From the NCBI GenBank assembly GCA_014529385.2, contig CM043963.1, positions 110,691,912 through 110,755,911 on the forward strand: DNA of 64,000 nt. The letters run 5' to 3'. The notes beneath the pieces are model-generated. The model was given only the letters and a program-made list of their open reading frames with translations. It did no database searches and was not told the DNA's origin. This DNA comes from Adiantum capillus-veneris (Eukaryota > Streptophyta > Polypodiopsida > Polypodiales > Pteridaceae). This document shows, in pieces, positions 46,997 through 59,015 of this stretch (position 1 is its first letter; each line of letters opens with the position of its first letter). Both the position numbers and the translations under genes were made by a program.

Positions 46997-47784
46997 AGCA
47001 TCACTACCTTGGAAGAGGGGTAGTTTTAATTTTATTGCTCCTACGGGAACATCTTGTATTCTTTCTTTAGCTAGTGCATCTGCCTCTTGATTTTCTGCTA
47101 TGGGACATGGAAGAGACTCATTGCTTCAAACTTCTTCAGAAGGTCCTTAACTTGACGAAGTTGAATTATCAAAAGCAAAGCATCGCCGAACACATTCAAG
47201 CGCTGAATTCTTTGTGAAATACATTGTTCCAACCCAAGGATTAGGGCTGCATATTCTGCTTCATTGTTGGAGTGGAAGTGTAATAACTCCCCCATGGAGA
47301 ATACTCTTTCTTGCTGTTCATTGAAGATGACCATGCTTGCTACAGACTGATCCATTGTTCTCTTGTATGCTCCGCCAAAGAAAAGAGAGTGAGCTCTCTC
47401 TAGCTTAGGAATTTCTTTATCTGGTGTTCCTTCCTTTGCTTCTGTATTGACCTTCAGCTTCTTCTCATAATGGTGATGAGTGAGAATTCCCGCTAAACTA
47501 GCCCTGGTGGAGTTTTCTACTTGCATGGTGTAGTAAAACTCTTGTAGTCTAATTAACCACTTTGAGATCCTAATTAACCACTTTGAGATCCTAGATGAGA
47601 CATCCATGTGTCGCATTACATATGGGAAAACCTCTTCCATTGTCAAGATTACAAATGGTCTAGGCAGGAGATAGGAGCGGAACTTTGTGGTAGCAAACAT
47701 TAGTGCCAGAACCATGTGTTCTACTTCGGTGAATCCTTTTTTTGATGGGGTCATGACTCGACTAGAGAAGTAAATAGGGCGCAT
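46997..47784 (-). pseudogene. G1 RNase H pair (canonical plus archaeal-type)
   Basis: Frame 47098-47784. The first part is the end of the normal gypsy RNase H (PIYFSSRVMTPSKKGFTEVE, with Glu, then MEEVFPYVMRH). The second part, from about LERAHSLFFGGAYKR through SNNEAEYAALILGLEQ to VFGDALLLIIQL, is an archaeal-type RNase H. Two RNase H domains are the hallmark of the Tat lineage. The first Asp of the second domain appears lost (FGGA). A perfect 21-bp tandem duplication at 47551-47592 adds seven residues (RISKWLI) in frame. Confidence 0.75.
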
Positions 47785-48569
47785 GAAAGACGTTTTGGGA
47801 TCCTTTTGCTTAGCACTGCTCCCAGTGTATCATTTCCCACACTAGGGTTCACATAAAATGGCTCGTCCCACTTAGGAGGTGAAATAGTGGGAAGCTTAGC
47901 TAGGACTTGCTTCACTTCAGTAAATTGTTGCTCATTCTCTTCACTCCATGAGAAAAACATCCCTTTGGGTGAGTTTTTGTAGGGGAAGGACCAATTGAGA
48001 TAGCAGGTGAATGAACCTGCTTAAGTATCTTACCTTCTGAAGGAAGGAAACCAGCTGCTTGGCGGTGGTGGGTGATGATAAAGATACCAGAGCCTGAATC
48101 TCCTTAGGGTCAGCCTCGATCCCTTTTGCTGAAATTACATGACCAAGGAGAGTGACTTTGCTCTCACCAATGTGACACTTGTCCACGTTGAGTAGGCCAC
48201 CCAAGGTTTGCAGCCTGGTTAAGCCATCATAGACTTTGTTTAAATGAAGGGCTCGTGAGCTATAGATGCAAAAATCATCTATGAAAACCCGTATTGATGC
48301 TCCAAAGTAAGGTTGGAAAACAAAAGTCACATAGCATTGAAATGTGGTTGGGGCGTTAGTGAGGCCAAACGGCATCACTCTGTAGGCAAAACATCCCCAA
48401 GGGGTGATGAAGGTTGTCTTCTTCTGATCCTCCTCCGCAATGCTAATCAGGAAGTATCCTCAGTAGCCATTGCACACTGTGTAGCGTTCGTGACCTGCCA
48501 CTTCATTGAGTATTTCATCCTGGAATGGGAGGGGAAAGTGGTCTCTCTTCGTGGCTGCATTGAGAGGTT
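47751..48569 (-). pseudogene. G1 RT, C-terminal part
   Basis: Continues the RT begun at 31312-31540: HFPLPFQDEIL, then a TGA near 48460 (NGY-stop-GYF), YRVMPFGLTNAPTTFQ, FIDDFCIYS (catalytic F-I-D-D) and GHVISAKGIEADPKEI. 47751-47960 (another frame) holds the connection: FTEVKQVLAKLP, WDEPFYVNPSVG, where the first RNase H Asp is changed. Confidence 0.85.
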
Positions 48570-48574
48570 TGTAA

Positions 48575-48924
48575 TATTAGATAAATAGAACAAATAAAAA
48601 CTGAATTCTTTGCAAGTGTTGTAGCTTGATGAAAATAAGGCACTGAGATACAAAACGTGTTTCCCTTATATATAGGGAGCTCAGAAAGGGGGCCTATATC
48701 TAGGGAGTGATTGTAGATATATAGAAAAAAGGTCCAATAAGAGAGAGAGAGAGGCTGAAGACTACGGCTAAACTTAGAGTGATTCAAGGAGGGAATTTAG
48801 AGTGCTAAAGGTAAAAAGGCCCTGGAGAGCAAAAAACCCTTTAGCCTTATTGAAAGCCTTAAATGAAGATTTAAACTAGGACTAAGGTACTCCTAGGCTA
48901 GGGCATTAGGCTTGATCTCCAACA
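48575..48924 (-). mobile_element. Copia II 3' LTR
   Basis: 350 bp, TGTTGGAG...CTAATA on the minus strand, with a TATA-like TATATAAGGG near 48660-48670. Adjacent TGTAA (48570-48574) is the target duplication. The polypurine tract GAAGGAGGGTT lies at 48925-48935. Confidence 0.9.
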
Positions 48925-49145
48925 AACCCTCCTTCAAGTTGATGACCTAGCACAACAAAAAAGCTTTGTGATACATCTACGCAAGGTTCACTCTAAGGAT
49001 ACAACACACTTATAACTGTGTGGTTCTCTTAGGTGGATACAACAAGAGAGTTCATCCAGATTAGGAAGATACTAGGCAGACTTAAAAGGAAGGTGTTTTG
49101 AGATAAAAAAGACTTTTGCCTAGCTTGTATAGACCCTTAGAAGGC

Positions 49146-50001
49146 CTATTCTTCATCTATATGCACAAGGTTGGCCTCATCTGAGGCAGTCTTTTCTTCA
49201 TCTGCATCTTTTGAATCTGATTCTACGATGTACATTGCTTTTATCCTTTGTTTAAGAAAGCATGACTCCTCTGTGTGATTGCCTTTGCCACAAAATGTGC
49301 ATACAATGCCCTTTTTGGAGTCTTTAAATGATGCCATTCCTTTGAGGTTCCCTTGAGCTGTTTCCTTTGTTGAATGGTCGTTGACTTCTGTTGCCCTCCT
49401 TATTTTGAGTAAGGTATGCTCCTTGTATTTCAAAGTGTTCGTGTTTCTTATGGATTCTTCTTTCTTCTTCTAGGAGAGATGCCTCCACCTCAGCTAAGAT
49501 AGGTGTGGGGAGATTTGTTAGGGTGGTAACAAGGCTAGAATAATCATCAAGAGTTGAAATGCTTTTGATGAGAACAGCTATTTTGATATCTTCTTCCACA
49601 TCTTTGTTGATTCCTGCTAATTGTGACTGTAAACTCTTGAATTTGCTCAAGTGTGCTGACATAGTAGTGTCGGCGGCTTTTGTCAATGAGAAAAACTCTA
49701 TGAAGAGCATGATTTTAGATGTTTTGGAAGTAGTACCAAATACTTTTTCCAGTAGGACCCAAGCTTCTCATGCAGTGGTGCAAGAACCAATGTGATGTAT
49801 AAAGACATCTTGTAGGCCTTCCCCTATAATACCTAGAGATTTTAAATTTCTTTGCTCAAATGTTGTGGAAATTTCTCTAGTTGAAGTTCCTATAGGTTCT
49901 CTTCCTACAATATCCCATAATCCCTTTTTCATAAGTCTGAATTTTATTCGAGTTTGCCATGTGAAGAAGTTTGTGCCATTTAATTTATCACTGATTTCCA
50001 T
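49146..50001 (-). pseudogene. Copia II gag
   Basis: The start at 50001, MEISDKLNGTNFFTWQTRIK, is the standard copia gag N-terminus. A TGA at about 49768 interrupts it; 49324-49710 continues with TTMSAHLSKFKSLQSQLAG and LVTTLTNLP. 49146-49433 has the zinc knuckle CTFCGKGNHTEESC. A frameshift near 49330-49430 precedes the knuckle. There is no pol behind it: 48936-49145 is non-coding. Confidence 0.85.
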
Positions 50002-51256
50002 TTTTAGGAGTGGTCTTAGTAGAGTACTACTCTACCAGTGTCTAAAACTCCGTACAAAGAGAATGATTTACTTAGTAATTGGAAAATGCTTCTTCAATAG
50101 AGATTCGTTTGGGTTTTTGTGGTTCAACATATCAATTTTTGCAGTATGGGCATAATTTTTTTCTAGCTGTCCTGTAAATTCTAGGACCACGTATGCGTGT
50201 AGCTTTGGAAGTTACTTCTTCTTTGTCACGGTTTACTGGTGTTTTAGTTTCGTTTGTGAGTGTGCTAATTGAAGATGAGTTTTTACTCATTGCCAGAGAA
50301 GGTCTTACCTCTTGATTTTATTCAGAGGCAGTGTCTATTCTCTTTTACAAGGGGATTTTCTCTCCTTTTTGAATTCAATAATTCCTTAAACGTGAGCTTT
50401 TACAACTTTAGGTCAATGGTCAATAGAACCTAAGCCTTATGAGACAAAGACCCGGTGAAGGGGAGCCGGCAGGGCACACGATCTTAGAAGGATTTTTAAG
50501 AACTAGAAGAATTTTATGGGACTCGCCTCCTAGAGGACTTACAAAACCAAAAAAAGCCTTTATATAGGAAGCTTTATAAAAAAGCCTGCACAGCCAAGCC
50601 ATCGGGAGCACCCGCCACCGTCACTTGCAGTTGATGGCTACGAGGCATTGCCTGCTGAGTGGCGCATCTGGGGTTGATCGCCATGCAATGGATTAAAGAT
50701 CCATGCGGTGAAAGACGTCAACAATCCTGCGCAAGCTGAGTTTGCACGAGCTCGATTTGCAGCCGTTGGTGAGATTAGGCTGCTGTCATGAAGCTCTTCG
50801 CATAAAAACTGTGTGTGGGAGACCACAATGGTCCTGATTAAACATCGGTACGGTGTCTCATGGTAATGAGGACCCGTATGCAGAAATACCAAGAAGAGCC
50901 AACGTTGCCGTTGACGAGCAAGGAGGGTTTCAGCTGCTTCGTTTAAGACTTGGCGGTGGTTTTCAGCTCGCGAAACTGTTGATTGTAGATCCCTACCCTT
51001 GCTTTTGGCTAATTGTGTTGTTGTAGCCGATTGCCATTGATGACAATGTCGAGCCAATGGACTCCACTGCTTCACATAAAGCTTGTATTGAGCTTCAAAA
51101 GAGCTTCGCTGAGGCTGCGGATTATCGAAAAAACACTTTGAGGCTCTAAAATTTTAAGGATTTGTAGAGCGACTTTCAACTCTTATGTGCGAGGCTTGAA
51201 AGTTCATGATGAAAGCTTGCAGATATGAACTAATCTACTCAGACAACAATTAATTT
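50002..51256 (-). other. Copia II leader
   Basis: 1.25 kb between gag and the primer site, without a convincing gene. A 145-codon minus frame at 50638-51075 has no recognisable features. Confidence 0.5.
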
Positions 51257-51269
51257 GGCTGTGATACCA
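51257..51269 (-). promoter_or_regulatory. Copia II primer-binding site
   Basis: TGGTATCACAGCC on the element strand, next to the LTR end CTAATA; one or two changes from the initiator-Met site TGGTATCAGAGC. Confidence 0.8.
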
Positions 51270-51393
51270 TATTAGATAAATAGAACAAATAAAAACTGAA
51301 TCAAAGCATGAGAATAACTTCTTTGCAAGTGTTGTAGCTTGATGAAAATAAGGCACTCAGATACAAAACGTGCTACCCTTATATATAGGGAGC
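51270..51393 (-). mobile_element. Copia II 5' LTR, part next to primer site
   Basis: Matches 48575-48680, with about 17 extra bases (AAGCATGAGAATAACT region). Ends GGGAGC at the G2 insertion. Confidence 0.9.
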
Positions 51394-51669
51394 TGTTGGA
51401 GCCCCATTTGTCCAACTGTTGTAATGAGCCCATCTTGTAAAGCATATCAAATTCCCATTTTATGTCAAAGACATCTTATCATTTTGATCCATTCGTCTGG
51501 GTTATGTAAAGATTAATCAGTTAGTCAGGACTCAGATTTGTTCCCACTTTGTAATAATGAGTAAGAGAACCCCATGTACATTTTTGAGCTAAGGTGACTA
51601 AAGTATAAAAGTCACCTTAGAACCATTTTTAAGAGACATTATTTTTGAACATTAATCCTGTGTCGTACG

Positions 51670-51725
<56 letters not shown>

Positions 51726-52298
51726 TTATCCTCTTCGCTACGCACTTCTCCCTCACCGGATTCACGACGTGACTACACCATCGCGGTGGTCTCTCTGAGA
51801 GCTACGCGCCCACGCCACACATTCACATTTTTGAGCTATTCGCGATCGATCCTTCCTCGAGCTTGTTTTGCTTGTAAGTAGCACAAACAGTGTCTGTTTT
51901 CAACAATCAAGTGCTTTATGGAATGAGAAAGAGATTAGCTACACATAGATACTCATAAACTTAAGTTTCGCCCACTTTTGGATTATGACCTGTTAGTCTA
52001 TCGTGACTGTATTCGAGATAACTAGGGTTCAAATCTGGTGAGATTAGACTTATAGGTAAGTACATCCTAGAGAGAGAATGGTGCCTAGTAAGTTTGATGC
52101 GATTACGAGTTCATTTGAAGTGTAAACGGTGTTCTGAGCGTTTAGGGATAGAGTGGGTATGTGTAGATTGGTCTCAACCTGACAAGCTAACGAGATTGCC
52201 TACGTGCACCTACAGGTTAGTTGTGTCATCGGATGATAAGTATGTTGTCTGGGTCGTGCTTGTGAGCATGAACAGGGGAGTAGTTTTTCCCTAAAACA
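51394..52298 (+). mobile_element. G2 5' LTR
   Basis: 905 bp, TGTTGGAGCC to AAAACA. TATA box TATAAAAG near 51606, (GA)n at 51674-51723, and a degenerate palindrome at 51995-52008. Near-identical to 31797-32741. Confidence 0.95.
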
Positions 52299-52299
52299 T

Positions 52300-52317
52300 T
52301 GGCGCCTCTGCCGGGGA
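52300..52317 (+). promoter_or_regulatory. G2 primer-binding site, Asp-tRNA type
   Basis: TGGCGCCTCTGCCGGGGA differs at two bases from TGGCGCCGTTGCCGGGGA, the site complementary to plant tRNA-Asp used by Athila/Tat-type gypsy elements. Confidence 0.85.
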
Positions 52318-53947
52318 CCGAAGACCTTAAGTAGGGAGATCTACGTCACTCGTGTGATGGTTAGCTTACTTTAGTCTTGACTAGAGAGAGCTTAAACTTT
52401 TAGAACAAGATCCAGGATAGAGTATCCTGAGGTGTAGTGGATAGCCGGGAAGCCTGTGTCTTGCCGAGGGTCTGCGACTAGTTAGATTTAGTTAACTACG
52501 ATAATGTGGAGTTATGGTTTTTGGTTTTGAGTGCTTGTTATACTTGTGTAGAAATAGAGTAGAAAAACGTTGTAAAAACGCAAAAACAAACAAAAAGAAG
52601 AAACAATAAGGCTATTTGCTTGCCTTGAAAGCAAAACCCACACCATATACCCTTGAAGGGGGTGAAAAGAGTAGACATTGAAATTTATAATCCAACACTC
52701 GAGAAAAACATGAAAATTGCTACCAAAACCAACAAAAAGAAATAGATGATTCTCATAAGAAAACACTAAGTGACCCTAACAAGGCCAAGAAGAGATATAA
52801 CCATTAGCCTAGGGTAGACTGACTGTGTCATGAGGTACGAATGATGTTCACAAGTTTAAGATGAAGTGTCATCAAATTTGCATCACTTCAAGTGCAATTG
52901 AGTTGTGAATTGCCAGAGAAAGGTGAAATTTGTGAAGTGCTTGAGTCCAAGGTCAAAATAAGTCCAAACTTCATAAAACTTGGGGGATAGATTTATATGG
53001 GCACAAGGAACACAACTATGCAAAAATAGACAAAAATTAAATCCCCATTGCTCTCTGCCTAGTCTATCGCGATAGACTGAGGAAGGTGGTGATTGACTAA
53101 CAACAAGGAAAAAACCTTTTTACCCCAGGTTTAACACATCAATACAAGGGTACCCACAAAAATTGAGTGAAACTGAACACCATATTGACCACAAAACTTC
53201 AAAACTGGTGTTTTAGAGTCTGAATTCAGAGACAAGGGCAAGAAGGCTTTGGCCAAATGTCCAAACAGTGCCAAAATTTGTCAATGCACAAGGAGAGGCT
53301 GAACCAGCTGTGGAGATAAATTGAGAAAAATGCCAATAATGGAGAACTTTCCCAGTCTATCGCGATAGACTAAGGAAACTATTGCTAAGGACCTTTTCTT
53401 TCAAATTTCCCCTAGGGAGAGCTTTATCAGAGTCTATACAGCACACACACCAAATTTCAAGGCATTTAGACCACTGAAAATCAATCTAAGGCCTAGATAG
53501 AGAATCAGGCTCTGACTAAAATACTAACAAGGGACCAAAACCCAACCCAAGTGTCCAAACTTCATAAAACTTGAGGGATAGGCTATAGAGGGTAACTGGA
53601 ACTCAAGGGTGAAGTCACAATTTTGAATTGACTTGTGCTGAGCAAATTGTTAGTCTATCGCGATAGACTAAGAAAGTTGTGATTCAGACATTTTATGAAA
53701 TTTGTGACTATACTGCTAGGACATGCTCTCCATATAGATCCTAGCCATCATCTCATATTTGAAATTGGACCACTAGAAGGATGACTAAGTGGTTGCTGTA
53801 CATACTTGAAAGATTTTTTGGTAATTCAGGGAAAACCCTTGTGAACAGACTAACCATCCTTGTGTAGATCCCAGAAGGAGATCATCACAAAGCCGCACAA
53901 GAAGGAGTCCAGGTAAGATTTAAGTTTGAAACCCAACTTTCATTCTT
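52318..53947 (+). other. G2 5' leader
   Basis: Non-coding leader of 1.6 kb. It holds the palindrome array (separate entry) and nothing else recognisable. Confidence 0.7.
53061..53669. repeat. G2 5' palindrome array
   Basis: Three perfect copies of AGTCTATCGCGATAGACT at 53061-53078, 53354-53371 and 53652-53669; steps 293 and 298 bp. Same motif as 36461-37200. Confidence 0.95.
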
Positions 53948-54926
53948 ATGTATTTAAGGTCAGGAGCCTTTGTTAAGTCGGGAGCTAAAAGTGTCAAAAG
54001 TCAAGTAAGCACCACGTCCACCAAAGAGAGTGTAACTCAGACGAGACTAGACCCATTAGCACCGATCATTGAAGAGGGTAGTGATACTGACACTTCATCG
54101 GAAAAGTCCTTCTTCATGATGGGGAGTCAACAGCCAGGAGGTTTCAACGGTGAAGGACCAATGCTAGGGGGGAGCACCTCTTTACATCCTTTAAACGAAA
54201 CCAAGTTCACTATAATCTTCTTGGAAGGAACTAACTCGAGGGGAGCCTTAGTTTATTCTGACTATCGGGGATGCAAGTGTATTTGTATTGAAGAGAGACC
54301 GGCTCAGAGACTAAAGATAATTTGAGTCTATGATGATGGAGACAAATTCCGAGACGAAAAGGGGAACCACTATCTGATAGTGAGTAACCCTGAGGATTAC
54401 AACAGATATGGGGATAACGTGGCAAAAGGGAAAATGGTTTCAAAAACCCAAGAACTGCCTCCTAACATTGATCGACCTGGAGCGCTTTTTATGTATGATA
54501 AGAAAACAACCAGGGTCCCAACATATAATGAGAATGTACGGATTTACAAGCATGAAAGCGAGGGAATAGTCTCTTACTTTCGATGCAAGGAACCCTACCC
54601 AAATGAATTAAGCAAAGACAAGGTTCTTTACTTATTTTCTTATAAAACTGCTATGGGGAAGGATATTGTTTTTGTTGACAGATATGGGTGAGAATAAAAA
54701 CGTATTCTCCCAGAGGAGGTTGAAAAGGCAACAATTCCGGGAGCATCGACCTATGGCCCCGACGAAGTACCAAGAGCCACCTACACCCCTAGCAAGTCAA
54801 CAAATCCCTTTTCAGAAGAGTATGACGCTACCTCAAATTCTACCCGACAACCGACGTCCAATAACCAGGACCAACGAGCTACTCAGCCATCATTGCAGGC
54901 ATGGCTTCGACAGAGTGCTACATTAG
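53948..54926 (+). pseudogene. G2 gag N-terminus
   Basis: MYLRSGAFVKSGAKS starts the frame; TKFTIIFLEGTNSRGALVYSDYRG, then a TGA near 54323, then PNIDRPGALFMYDKKTTRVPT and KDIVFVDRYG. Matches G3 13700-14535. Three frames (53948-54325, 54380-54691, 54666-54926) reflect a stop and a shift. Role: N-terminal extension of gag. Confidence 0.7.
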
Positions 54927-55984
54927 AACAAGACCGAACCCGAGAGGGTTATCAAACCGCACGAGGGCTAAGGGATCTACAAGAACCACCACTCTATGCA
55001 CAGTATCAAGGAGAGAGTAAGCCAAAGACTCAGGGGTCAACTGAGCCTGGAAGACCACCCCAAGAACGAGTTCGACGAGATGAACCATCTCTTGCGAGAA
55101 CTGTTAGAAATTATGGCTTAGGAGCACCATTGGCAGAGGAACCTGGCCACTACAGAAGACCAAAGGAAGTATATCGGCTAGGACGGGGAGATCCCATGAT
55201 GAGATTTGTAGACCATCGTAGAATTAGACCTTCTCAAGTGCAAAAATGGGTAAACAAGAAATATACGGGAAGCAAGGATCCGAGAGATCATGTAGCAGCC
55301 TTTGTGCGTGTAATTAGAGCCGAAGAGGTGTTAGACTTTCCTACCCAATTTGCAGGATTTGGTTTAACCTTAGAGGATGATGCTGCTACATGGTTTGACT
55401 CAGTGGAGCGAAGAGACTTTGAGTCTATGGAGGACGTGTTTGACGAGTTTATCGAGGAATTATCACAAAGGGGAATAGCTCATAATACAGTCTCACAAAT
55501 CCATAAATTCAAACAGAAAGATGGAGAGTCTGTGCGAAAGGCAGCCCTCCGATTAAAAAGATATGTTAAGTTCTGCCCCGTGGAAGAACTGCCAACTCAG
55601 TCCAGACTTATGCTTATATTTATCCAAGGACTAAGGAATGCAGATCTTCAGAAGGACTTACATATGAAAAGGAGCACGATGTTGAATGATTTAACCAAGG
55701 AAGCTCTATACCTTGTGGACAATTGTGCAGTCTACAAAGAGGGTGAGTTCAAGGATCTTGACGATGATTCTTCCTCGCAACAAAGCGGAAGCAAGTCTGC
55801 TAAGACAACACCGAAAGGAGAAGTAGCGGTAAGCCAAGAGCAGCTCATAGAGGAAGTGCTTAAAAAGATTAACTTGTATTCCAAACCACAAGCTAAACAA
55901 CCAAAATGGTGTGCAATTGAACAAAAATGGACAAACCATGGGACGGAGGAGTGTTATTATAACAAGGGATATGTGAGAGAATGA
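54893..55984 (+). pseudogene. G2 gag core
   Basis: 363 codons, almost collinear with G3 12484-13700: WVNKKYTGSKDPRDHVAAF, ATWFDSVERRDFESME, RLKRYVKFCPVEELP, LMLIFIQGLRNADLQKDL and WCAIEQKWTNHGTEEC. Retrotransposon gag domain in the middle third. Ends at a TGA near 55982 where G3 reads through with RPYAPQAQ. Confidence 0.85.
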
Positions 55985-56029
55985 CCATATGCTCCGTAAG
56001 CGCAGGCGACATCCCCTCAAGTCCCACCG

Positions 56030-56803
56030 ATGCCTAGATATCAGACATGCAACCTACCAGGACCTGTAGGTGTAGAAAGACCACAACCAGTGTTGGGACA
56101 ACAACCACCCCTACCAGGATTACGACCAGTCGGCATAAGATACACACCCACAGTAAGTGAGTCGGATGAGAAGGCTTTGGTACCTATGCATGCATACTAC
56201 GACGAGCCCAATGGATATGCGGAGAAATCTGTCTATTATCCACCGGAAGAACCCTCTACACCAGAACCATGAAGCATGATAGGAAATATAGGACCACCAA
56301 CTGGTGCACAGGCAACGGGGGAAGGAAGATATAGCTTGGATGAAAGAACACTGTTGTTCATATCCAACGGAGACATGAGCGAGGAAAGAATTGCACACCA
56401 ACAAAGAGGAGCTCCAGGAGCACCTCAACAGCCTAAAGGACCATGCTACAAGTGTGGTGGAGACCATTGGCTAAGAGACTGCCCTCATGACGAAATCATT
56501 AGGGTCAACGCATATTGCACCGAGTGTGGAATTATTGACTTGATCCCTGATTGCCCTAAAAACCCAAGCAAAGGAGCAAAAACTACCTTGAATATGTTGG
56601 GAGCGTTGCCTTCCAGTGGAGGGTCAGAAAACGAAACTCCGATTCCTGTTAAAGTCTTGATGAGAGCCCAAGCAAGGAGAAATGACAATCAGCCCAAGAG
56701 TAACGATGAAAATCAGGAAGAAATCAAGACTGACAAGTCTAGCGTTAGTCGTGATAATCCTTGGAAAGAACGAAGAGCGAAAATGAAAGCTAGACGTGAA
56801 TGA
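56030..56803 (+). pseudogene. G2 gag nucleocapsid
   Basis: Pro-rich 56030-56272, then 56276-56803 with two knuckles: CYKCGGDHWLRDC, and CTECGIIDLIPDC, in which the His is replaced by Asp. Basic C-terminus (KERRAKMKARRE). RNA packaging role. Confidence 0.8.
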
Positions 56804-56923
56804 AAACAAAAAGATGTAGAAGCTGAGCTAACGATAGCTCGAGAGAAACTTAAATAGCAAAGAGAGTCCGACTCTCTAAAATCAACGGAGGGACCAAGAA
56901 GTGCAAGCTGAGGAGGGTCGGTA

Positions 56924-58347
56924 TTGGTAGATAAGATCCGTGAACCCTTAGATGCAATCTTGCAAGCATATGAAGCAAGATTGAAAAACAGACAGACTCT
57001 AGAGCAAAGGTGGATGACATATCCATATCCAGAGATGTGCAAACAGCTGATTGGAACTGCACAAGCTTTACTGGAGCCTCCACCTATGGAAGTGGGAGAT
57101 AGAGTAATCAAACCACCAAACAATGAAACACCTCACAAAACCGAACAAAGGATACCAGACAAGATAGAAAACGTTAAATCCTTGCCGGATGTAGATGATG
57201 CAAGAGACGTGCCTAATAGCACTGATGAATCACTGAAATATTTTCCACCATATACCCCTATTGTGGAAGAAAATTGGCCTGAATAACTATGGGAAACGGT
57301 GCGAAAAGCTCAAGAAAAATATGAGACAAAAACAGTCGAGTCGGCGCCTTTCTCGGAGTTGAACTTGAATAAGCCTCCATGGGATTTAGACGTTAACTCA
57401 TTTCAAGGGGATAATGGTTCAGCTGCATCCGAAGATAGTAGACCAGCATCACTCAGAACTTTGCCATCATATATGGGGGACTATGAGGCAAGGTCAGAAA
57501 TTCGAAGAGTACCTTCTCAAAGAATAGGCGGGTCAAATCAATTGGACACTAAAATCCTGACAGACTTGTTGACCACTCCGGTCAAGTGTACTATCACATT
57601 GGCAGAATTGTTAAAAATTAGGCCAAGCATGTGGACGGAAGTGGGCAAATTTCTTGAAAAATTTGGTATAAGGACGCCTCTTAAGTTCTTCGAAACCGAG
57701 CTCAATGACACAGAACCGAAGAAAGTTAACACTAGACCAGTGCCACTCAAGAAGATAGGAGAGTATTGTGAGGGTGAAGATGGCAATACAACCCTACCAG
57801 TTGAATATAATGGCATAGAGACTAAGGAAATAGTTGATAATGGAGCTAGCATTGCCATTGCGACCAAAAAGCTATGGGAAAAATGGGGAAAACCAGCAAT
57901 ACGAACAACTAGAATGAAATTGCAACTGCGGATGGGCACATAGAAAGGCCTATAGAATTTCTTGAGGCAATTGTGGTATCTTCCTGTGGCATAGAGTACG
58001 AACATACCTTTGCCATAGTAGATTTTGGCAAGAAGAACAACTATAAAATTATCCTTGGTAGGCCGTTCATGAGGCAACTCAAAATGGTGCAAGACTGGGG
58101 GTATGATTATTTGTATCTAAGACATGCTGAAACTACTACACGAGTAAACATGAAAAATCATAGCTACCATGATGTCACGAGAACCCCTGTGGAAGAATTT
58201 GACTCAGCCACCATTAGTGGATCAAAAGTCCCAGCATGGCTTTGTAAGAAAAAGGAGATATGGATGTGCGGGGCATCTCAATGTAGTGAATTTGACCACA
58301 ATGAAAAGACACTAGAGAGGGTCTTTGAAGATGATGCATATATATGA
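56924..58347 (+). pseudogene. G2 linker and first protease
   Basis: 56924-57286: linker with EQRWMTYPY. 57299-57943: CTITLAELLKIRPSMWTEVG, then EIVDNGASIAIATKKLW, the protease loop with D-N-G (57833-57850) instead of D-S-G. 57973-58347: YEHTFAIVDF and IILGRPFMRQLK. The altered triad suggests weak or no activity, in contrast to the D-T-G kept by the second domain at 39952-39963. Confidence 0.85.
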
Positions 58348-58395
58348 GAACCTTTTCTTGAAGAGAATCTCAAACCCCTAGAATGGTCTCAAATT

Positions 58396-58995
58396 TTGGC
58401 TACATTGGATGTATGCGTCAATGAAGTCACTCCCACCAAATTTTGTGATGAGAATGGCTACGATATCATACCATACTACATGTTGAGCAAAATTGTGGAG
58501 GAGGACGAGAACGATGGAGATACTGAGAATATGAGGATCAATAAAACAGAAACGAAACTTGAGATTAAGATAATGGGCTATGTGGACATCCCCACTAAAG
58601 AAATCAAGCACGAGGGAGAAGAATTTTATGATTCTTCTAATCAAAGTGAAAACAAAGATAATGCGGATGACGAGAAGTCGGAAAATACGGAGGAAGACGA
58701 CAATCAAGATCAAGACAATGACGTCTTCTACAACTTCCCAAACCAAAGTGAGAGACGCCGAAAAAGATACAAGAGTAAACGACACCATAGCAGTCTACCA
58801 ACCAGGCTGAGACCCATGTCGGAGTTTAGGGGTAAGACACATTTCCTTATGAACATTCATGTTGTTGATTGTCCTAAGGATAAAGTGTCAGGAATATTTC
58901 TTAAAGTTGTTGAAGGCTCAGGATTTAAGTCCAGACTGTTGAAACCTAAGAAAACCAGCAAAGCAAAAAAAAGAGTTGTGCAACAGAAAAACTGA
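58396..58995 (+). pseudogene. G2 acidic protease-RT linker
   Basis: 199 codons, very rich in Asp/Glu, then basic (RRRKRYKSKRHH, KKTSKAKKRV). Shared with G3 9548-9960. No fold recognised; a charged spacer between protease and RT. Confidence 0.65.
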
Positions 58996-59015
58996 ATGTC
59001 TCTGGTAGTCCAATT

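Larger units (their letters stand above)
48575..51393 (-). mobile_element. Copia II, non-autonomous gag-only element
   Basis: LTR, primer site and gag are present, but there is no protease, integrase or RT in the 2.3-kb interior. The 5' LTR is split by G2; its remainder lies at 31541-31796 after the inversion. It must have used enzymes of another copia element to move. Confidence 0.85.

Noticed and set aside
50638-51075. 145-codon minus-strand frame in the Copia II leader
   Set aside because: No domain, no start context, and lies in non-coding leader.
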